10,203 bases of DNA from an uncultured Verrucomicrobiota bacterium. Its GTDB lineage: Bacteria > Verrucomicrobiota > Verrucomicrobiia > Limisphaerales > UBA1096. The notes beneath the pieces are model-generated. The model was not told the origin of the DNA. It ran no database searches and saw only the letters and a program-made list of their open reading frames with translations. Positions 6,861 to 10,203 of the stretch are shown here, one piece after another. Position 1 is the first letter of the stretch. Every line of letters begins with the position of its first letter. Made by a program: the position numbers and the translations under genes. The stretch is from positions 1 to 10,203 of the forward strand of contig CAJXAU010000031.1 of the NCBI GenBank assembly GCA_913050205.1, written 5' to 3'.

Positions 6861-9806
6861 ATGAAAAAGCCACTGTTGTCCGTCGCCTGTCTGGTTGCGC
6901 TTGGCCAAGCGCTGGCCGGGCCGTTCACCCCAAGCGAATCGCTCGGAAAGTTCGAGGTGTTTGATGATCTCGAGATCGACCAACTCCTCGCCGAGCCGCT
7001 GGTCAAACAGCCGGTTTTTCTGAACTTCGACGAGCGCGGCCGCATGTGGGTTGTGCAGTATCAGCAGTACCCGCACCCGGCAGGCCTGAAGATGACGAGC
7101 CGCGACAACTACTGGCGGGCGGTCTATGACAAGGTGCCTCCGCCCCCGCCCAACCACATTCGGGGACGGGACAAGATTACTATTCACGAGGACACCGACG
7201 GCGACGGTGTGTTTGACCGGCACAAGACGTTCGTTGACGGTCTCAACATCGCCACCTCCCTCGCGCATGGTCGTGGTGGGGTTTGGGTGTTGAACCCGCC
7301 GTACCTGCTTTTTTATCCGGACAAAGATCGGGACGATATCCCTGACAGCGACCCTGTCGTGCACCTGGCCGGCTTTGGGTTGGAGGACACGCACTCGGTG
7401 GTCAACAGCCTACGCTGGGGACCGGACGGCTGGCTCTACGCTGCGCAGGGCAGCACGGTGACGGCCAAGGTGACCCGACCGGATTTTGACGAGAATGAGA
7501 TTTTTTCAATGGGTCAAAACATCTGGCGTTACCACCCGGAGACCCGTCGTTACGAGGTCTTCGCGGAAGGGGGCGGCAACGCGTTCGGCGTGGAGTTCGA
7601 TGCACAGGGGCGGGTTTACTCGGGGCACAACGGCGGTGACACCCGGGGGTTTCACTACGTGCAGGGTGGGTATTTGCGGAAGGGGTTCAGCAAACACGGG
7701 CCGCTAAGTAACCCGTATGCGTTCGGCTACTTCAACGCGATGCCGCACAACAAGGTGCCGCGTTTCACTCACAACTTTATTATCTACGAAGGAGCCGGTT
7801 TGCCGCAGCGATATCTCGGGCGGTTGCTCGGGGTGGAGCCCCTCCAAGGCAGAGTTGTTATGAGCGACCGGACCGCGATCGGGTCGTCGTTCAAGACGCA
7901 GGACACCGGGCATCCGATTAAAACCAGTGACGGATGGTTTCGGCCGGTTGACATCAAGGCCGGGCCGGATGGGGCGGTGTATGTTTGCGACTGGTACGAT
8001 TCGCAGGTAAACCATTATCGAAATCACGAAGGCCGGATTGACCCTCAGAACGGTCGAGTTTATCGGCTTGGTGCCAAGGGGAAGGGCAGGCTGAAATCGT
8101 TCGACTTGGCCGGACGCACTTCGTTGGAATTGGTCGAGTTGCTGAAACACAAAGATAAGTGGCATCGGCAAACAGCGCTCCGATTGTTGGGCGACCGGAA
8201 GGACGTTTCAGTTCTGCCTGTGTTGAAAAAAGTACTCGCCGAGTCCCTTGGCCAAGCGGCACTCGAGTCGCTCTGGGCGGTAAATCTTTGCGGAGGGTTT
8301 ACGCCTGATTTTGCGGCGGATACGCTTGATCACGCTGATCCGTATGTGCGGGCTTGGGCGGTCAGACTACTGGGCGACGAACGTCTGGTTAGCGAGCCTT
8401 TGGCCAAGCGCTTGGTCCGCTTGGCCAAGCGTGAACCACACGTCGAGGTGCGGAGCCAACTCGCGGCGACCGTCAAGCGCCTGCCGACACATCAGGCGCT
8501 CCCGGTCGTTCGCGCGTTGATGGAGCACGACACTGATGCGGGGGATATTTATCAACCGCTCATGGTGTGGTGGGCGCTTGAGTCGAATGTGAGCCGAGAC
8601 GCTTCGCTCGTGCTCGATCTGTTTGAGGACAAATCACTCTGGCAAAAATCGCTGGTGCGGCAGCACCTTCTCGGGAGGCTCATCCGCCGGTTTGCCAAGG
8701 CTGGTTCGCGGGCAAACCTGCTATCCGGTGCGAGGCTGTTTGAGTTGGCGCCGGACGCTGATGCAGCGCGAATTTTGATGGACGGATTCGAGCAGGCCTA
8801 CAAGGGGCGCTCGATGGCGGCATTGCCGGATCGGTTGATGGCTGCCATGGCGCGACACGGCGGTGGGTCGGTGGCGCTGGCACTTCGTCGTGGCGAGGCC
8901 CGGGCGGTGGATGAAGCACTGCGGGTGATCGCTGATGTGAAGGCCGAGAAACTGCTTCGACTGCAATACACGGAAATCCTCGGCGAAGCACCAAACCCGA
9001 AGGCGGTTCCCGTATTGTTGAGTATTGTGAAAAACGAACCCGGTAGCGACCTTAAACGCGCAGCGTTGGGTGCGCTCAAGCCGTACGGGGATGATCAGGT
9101 TGCGAGTGAAACGATTGCCGTTTACCCGGGGCTACCAAGCGATTTACGGCAGGTAGCCGGAACGCTGCTCGCGGGCCGACCTTCTTCCGCCACGGCGTTG
9201 GTGGATGCTGTGGCAGAAGGGGAAATATCGGCTGCGCTGGTTTCGCCGGAGGTGGTCAGCTTGCTGAGAACCCACAAGACACCGAAATTGGCCAGCAAGG
9301 TGAACAAACTGTTTTCCAATGTGGAAACGGACTCGACCAAACTGGAAATAGAGATCGCCCGCCTTGTTCGATTGGTGGAGGAGAAAACCGGTAGTCCCTA
9401 TGCCGGCAAAAAGTTGTTCAATGTGAGTTGTGCGGCCTGTCACAAATTGTTCGAGCAGGGTGGGCAGATTGGGCCCGACCTGAGCACTTATCAGCGGGAT
9501 GATATCGACACCATGCTGCTAAACATCGTCAACCCAAACGCTGAGATTCGTGAAGGGTACGAAAACTTTTTGCTGATCACGAAGGACGGCCGAACAGTGG
9601 TTGGTTTTTTGGTTGAACAGGATGGCCAAACCGTGGTTTTGCGGGGGTTGGATGGGCAGGATATCTCATTGGAGCGCAAAGACATAAAGTCGATGAAAGC
9701 GCAGGGCATTTCCCTTATGCCAGCCGGACTTTTGAACGGATACACCGATGATCAGGTGCGGGATTTGATGGCCTATTTGCGCAGCACACAGCCGCTGAAT
9801 AATTAG
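6861..9806 (+). CDS. Exported PVC-type propeller/HEAT/cytochrome c protein (CxxCH haem-binding)
   Basis: This 981-residue protein starts with a signal peptide (MKKPLLSVACLVALGQALA-G) directing it to the periplasm. Residues about 25-410 match the membrane-bound dehydrogenase-type propeller of Planctomycetes and Verrucomicrobia: a Ca-site-like DTDGDGVFD near 115, LRWGPDGWLYAAQG, GGGNAFGVEFD, and WFRPVDIKAGPDGAVYVCDWY near 359-379. Residues about 420-830 are HEAT-like helical repeats. Residues about 845-981 are a cytochrome c domain with CAACH at 857-861 and a likely axial Met953 in SLMPAGLL. Together these suggest oxidation of an unknown, perhaps carbohydrate, substrate with electrons passed to the haem. 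ATG 6861 is chosen because it begins the signal peptide; the open frame upstream overlaps the HAD gene. No Shine-Dalgarno is seen. Palindrome copies encode ALGQA in the signal peptide, SLGQA at 462-466 and LAKR motifs at 514-524. Confidence 0.92.
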   Translation: MKKPLLSVACLVALGQALAGPFTPSESLGKFEVFDDLEIDQLLAEPLVKQPVFLNFDERGRMWVVQYQQYPHPAGLKMTSRDNYWRAVYDKVPPPPPNHIRGRDKITIHEDTDGDGVFDRHKTFVDGLNIATSLAHGRGGVWVLNPPYLLFYPDKDRDDIPDSDPVVHLAGFGLEDTHSVVNSLRWGPDGWLYAAQGSTVTAKVTRPDFDENEIFSMGQNIWRYHPETRRYEVFAEGGGNAFGVEFDAQGRVYSGHNGGDTRGFHYVQGGYLRKGFSKHGPLSNPYAFGYFNAMPHNKVPRFTHNFIIYEGAGLPQRYLGRLLGVEPLQGRVVMSDRTAIGSSFKTQDTGHPIKTSDGWFRPVDIKAGPDGAVYVCDWYDSQVNHYRNHEGRIDPQNGRVYRLGAKGKGRLKSFDLAGRTSLELVELLKHKDKWHRQTALRLLGDRKDVSVLPVLKKVLAESLGQAALESLWAVNLCGGFTPDFAADTLDHADPYVRAWAVRLLGDERLVSEPLAKRLVRLAKREPHVEVRSQLAATVKRLPTHQALPVVRALMEHDTDAGDIYQPLMVWWALESNVSRDASLVLDLFEDKSLWQKSLVRQHLLGRLIRRFAKAGSRANLLSGARLFELAPDADAARILMDGFEQAYKGRSMAALPDRLMAAMARHGGGSVALALRRGEARAVDEALRVIADVKAEKLLRLQYTEILGEAPNPKAVPVLLSIVKNEPGSDLKRAALGALKPYGDDQVASETIAVYPGLPSDLRQVAGTLLAGRPSSATALVDAVAEGEISAALVSPEVVSLLRTHKTPKLASKVNKLFSNVETDSTKLEIEIARLVRLVEEKTGSPYAGKKLFNVSCAACHKLFEQGGQIGPDLSTYQRDDIDTMLLNIVNPNAEIREGYENFLLITKDGRTVVGFLVEQDGQTVVLRGLDGQDISLERKDIKSMKAQGISLMPAGLLNGYTDDQVRDLMAYLRSTQPLNN
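6898..6911. repeat. Iterated palindrome copy 9, perfect, inside a signal peptide
   Basis: This exact copy extends to a 16-bp perfect palindrome at 6897-6912. It encodes A13-A17 (ALGQA) of the signal peptide of the cytochrome-type protein, next to the predicted ALA-G cleavage site. Confidence 0.92.
8245..8258. repeat. Iterated palindrome copy 10 (CCCTTGGCCAAGCG)
   Basis: This copy matches 13 of 14 positions and lies in the HEAT-like region of the cytochrome-type gene. It is read as LGQA at residues 463-466. Confidence 0.88.
8397..8431. repeat. Iterated palindrome copies 11 and 12 with a half copy between
   Basis: Copy 11 is at 8397-8410 (CCTTTGGCCAAGCG). A half copy (CGCTTGG) begins at 8409, 12 bp on. 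The perfect copy 12 is at 8418-8431, a further 9 bp on. All steps are multiples of three, and the stretch reads P-LAKR-LVR-LAKR (residues 513-524) in the HEAT-like region. Confidence 0.9.
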
Positions 9807-9832
9807 GGATCAAAACCCTCGGCTGATTTTTT
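9807..9832 (+). terminator. Possible weak terminator after the cytochrome-type gene
   Basis: Directly after the stop codon, GATCA (9808-9812) can pair with TGATT (9824-9828) using one G-U pair, and a six-T run ends at 9832. The stem is short and AT-rich with an 11-base loop, so this is only a weak candidate. No better terminator is visible before the flagellin promoter. Confidence 0.25.
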
Positions 9833-9854
9833 CTCGGTTCACTCAAAAAAAATC

Positions 9855-9881
9855 TAAAGAGATTTATCCTCACGCCGATAC
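9855..9881 (+). promoter_or_regulatory. Sigma-28 (FliA-type) promoter of the flagellin gene
   Basis: TAAA at 9855-9858 is followed after exactly 15 bases by GCCGATAC at 9874-9881. The known FliA consensus is TAAA-N15-GCCGATAA, so only the last base differs and the spacing is exact. It faces the flagellin gene, 116 bp before its ATG. Transcription would start near 9888, giving a leader of about 110 bases. Flagellins are classic sigma-28 targets, which makes the assignment strong. Confidence 0.85.
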
Positions 9882-9896
9882 TTCATTCAGTTGTGT

Positions 9897-9965
9897 GAGG
9901 AATGCTTCCTCGAACGGTCTGACATGGCCGATACTAAACCATGTCCAACGGCACGGATGCCGTTG
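9897..9965 (+). promoter_or_regulatory. Structured flagellin 5' leader with three consecutive hairpins
   Basis: Three perfect inverted repeats follow one another in the predicted leader. GAGGAA/TTCCTC (9897-9911) has a 3-base loop. GACATGG/CCATGTC (9921-9945) has an 11-base loop. CAACGGCA/TGCCGTTG (9946-9965) has the loop CGGA. The third starts directly where the second ends. The last loop presents GGA inside CACGGATG, similar to CsrA-binding hairpins, and the Shine-Dalgarno AAAGGA (9984-9989) holds a second GGA downstream. TGTCCAAC is repeated at 9942-9949 and 9964-9971. Structure is seen in the sequence; a regulatory role is inferred. Confidence 0.5.
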
Positions 9966-9997
9966 TCCAACCTATCAAAGACGAAAGGAATTGTCTT

Positions 9998-10203
9998 ATG
10001 GTTATTAATACGAACATTGCCGCTTCAGCGGCATCCCGCAATCTTGCGGCTTCTACGGATCGTCTCTCCCAATCTTTAGCCCGTTTATCTTCAGGTTCAA
10101 AGATTACATCACCGGAGGATGATGCAGCAGGTCTGGCTCAGGTTATTCGATTTGAGGCTCAGATGAACCGAAATAGCGCTGTCCGCGCAAACTTGGGCAA
10201 CGC
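9998..10203 (+). CDS. fliC: Flagellin, N-terminal part (cut by right window edge)
   Basis: The first 68 codons give MVINTNIAASAASRNLAAST, then DRLSQSLARLSSG and SKITSPEDDAAGLAQVI. These are the conserved D0/D1 features of flagellin: the INTNIAA start, RLSSG and DDAAGLA. Flagellin is exported by the flagellar type III apparatus and polymerises into the filament; the N-terminal helix pairs with a C-terminal helix that lies beyond the window. ATG 9998 is set by homology and by a good ribosome binding site, AAAGGA at 9984-9989 with an 8-base spacer, the clearest one in the window. Codon use differs from its neighbours (TTA, TCT, TCA and GCA are frequent), and GC content is lower, which may reflect high expression or transfer. 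Driven by the sigma-28 promoter at 9855-9881. Confidence 0.93.
   Translation, partial: MVINTNIAASAASRNLAASTDRLSQSLARLSSGSKITSPEDDAAGLAQVIRFEAQMNRNSAVRANLGN

Noticed and set aside
3179..8431. A CRISPR array as explanation for the repeated motif
   Set aside because: The units are only 14 bp, irregularly spaced from 9 bp to over 2 kb, lie within conserved genes and have no spacers or cas genes nearby.
3179..8431. Insertion-sequence or transposon ends as explanation for the palindromes
   Set aside because: No transposase, no paired longer inverted repeats and no target duplications are visible around any copy.

Overview
The window looks like a chromosomal segment from a flagellated member of the Verrucomicrobiota (PVC superphylum), GC-rich apart from its right end. 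The lineage call rests mainly on two very large exported proteins of a type typical of Planctomycetes and Verrucomicrobia: an N-terminal signal peptide, a beta-propeller of the membrane-bound-dehydrogenase type and a HEAT-like helical region, followed by a redox module (a cupredoxin in one, a CxxCH cytochrome c in the other). Most genes have no obvious Shine-Dalgarno sequence. The species cannot be named from this sequence alone.

Layout. 1-2674 (minus): exported propeller/HEAT/cupredoxin protein, cut by the left edge. 2675-2760: short divergent promoter region. 2761-3177 (plus): 4HBT-type acyl-CoA thioesterase. 3190-3915 (plus): family 2 glycosyltransferase. 4012-5358 (minus, convergent): multi-pass membrane protein of MATE/ANKH-like type. 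5359-5556: ferritin upstream region with a Fur-box-like sequence. 5557-6072 (plus): bacterial ferritin. About 6077-6781 (plus): HAD-superfamily phosphatase. 6861-9806 (plus): 981-residue exported propeller/HEAT/cytochrome c protein. 9807-9997: region with a near-perfect sigma-28 promoter and a structured leader. 9998 to the right edge (plus): N-terminus of a flagellin.

The most unusual thing is a 14-bp palindrome, CGCTTGGCCAAGCG. Twelve copies share the core TTGGCCAA, and nine of these keep CTTGGCCAAG exactly. All lie between 3179 and 8431, and none lies in the outer parts of the window. Copies sit just after stop codons, supply the GTG start of the glycosyltransferase, encode the last residues of the membrane protein, lie in a signal peptide, and form 12-bp in-frame tandems inside coding regions. 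In genes they are read only as (R)LAKR or LGQ(A), never as AWPS. This resembles a highly iterated palindrome (in the style of cyanobacterial HIP1) or a protein-invading palindromic element.

The genes do not form one pathway. Ferritin/HAD and thioesterase/glycosyltransferase may be co-transcribed pairs. The two propeller proteins are probably periplasmic or cell-surface redox enzymes. The flagellin appears to be separately controlled by sigma-28, and possibly also after transcription through its leader.
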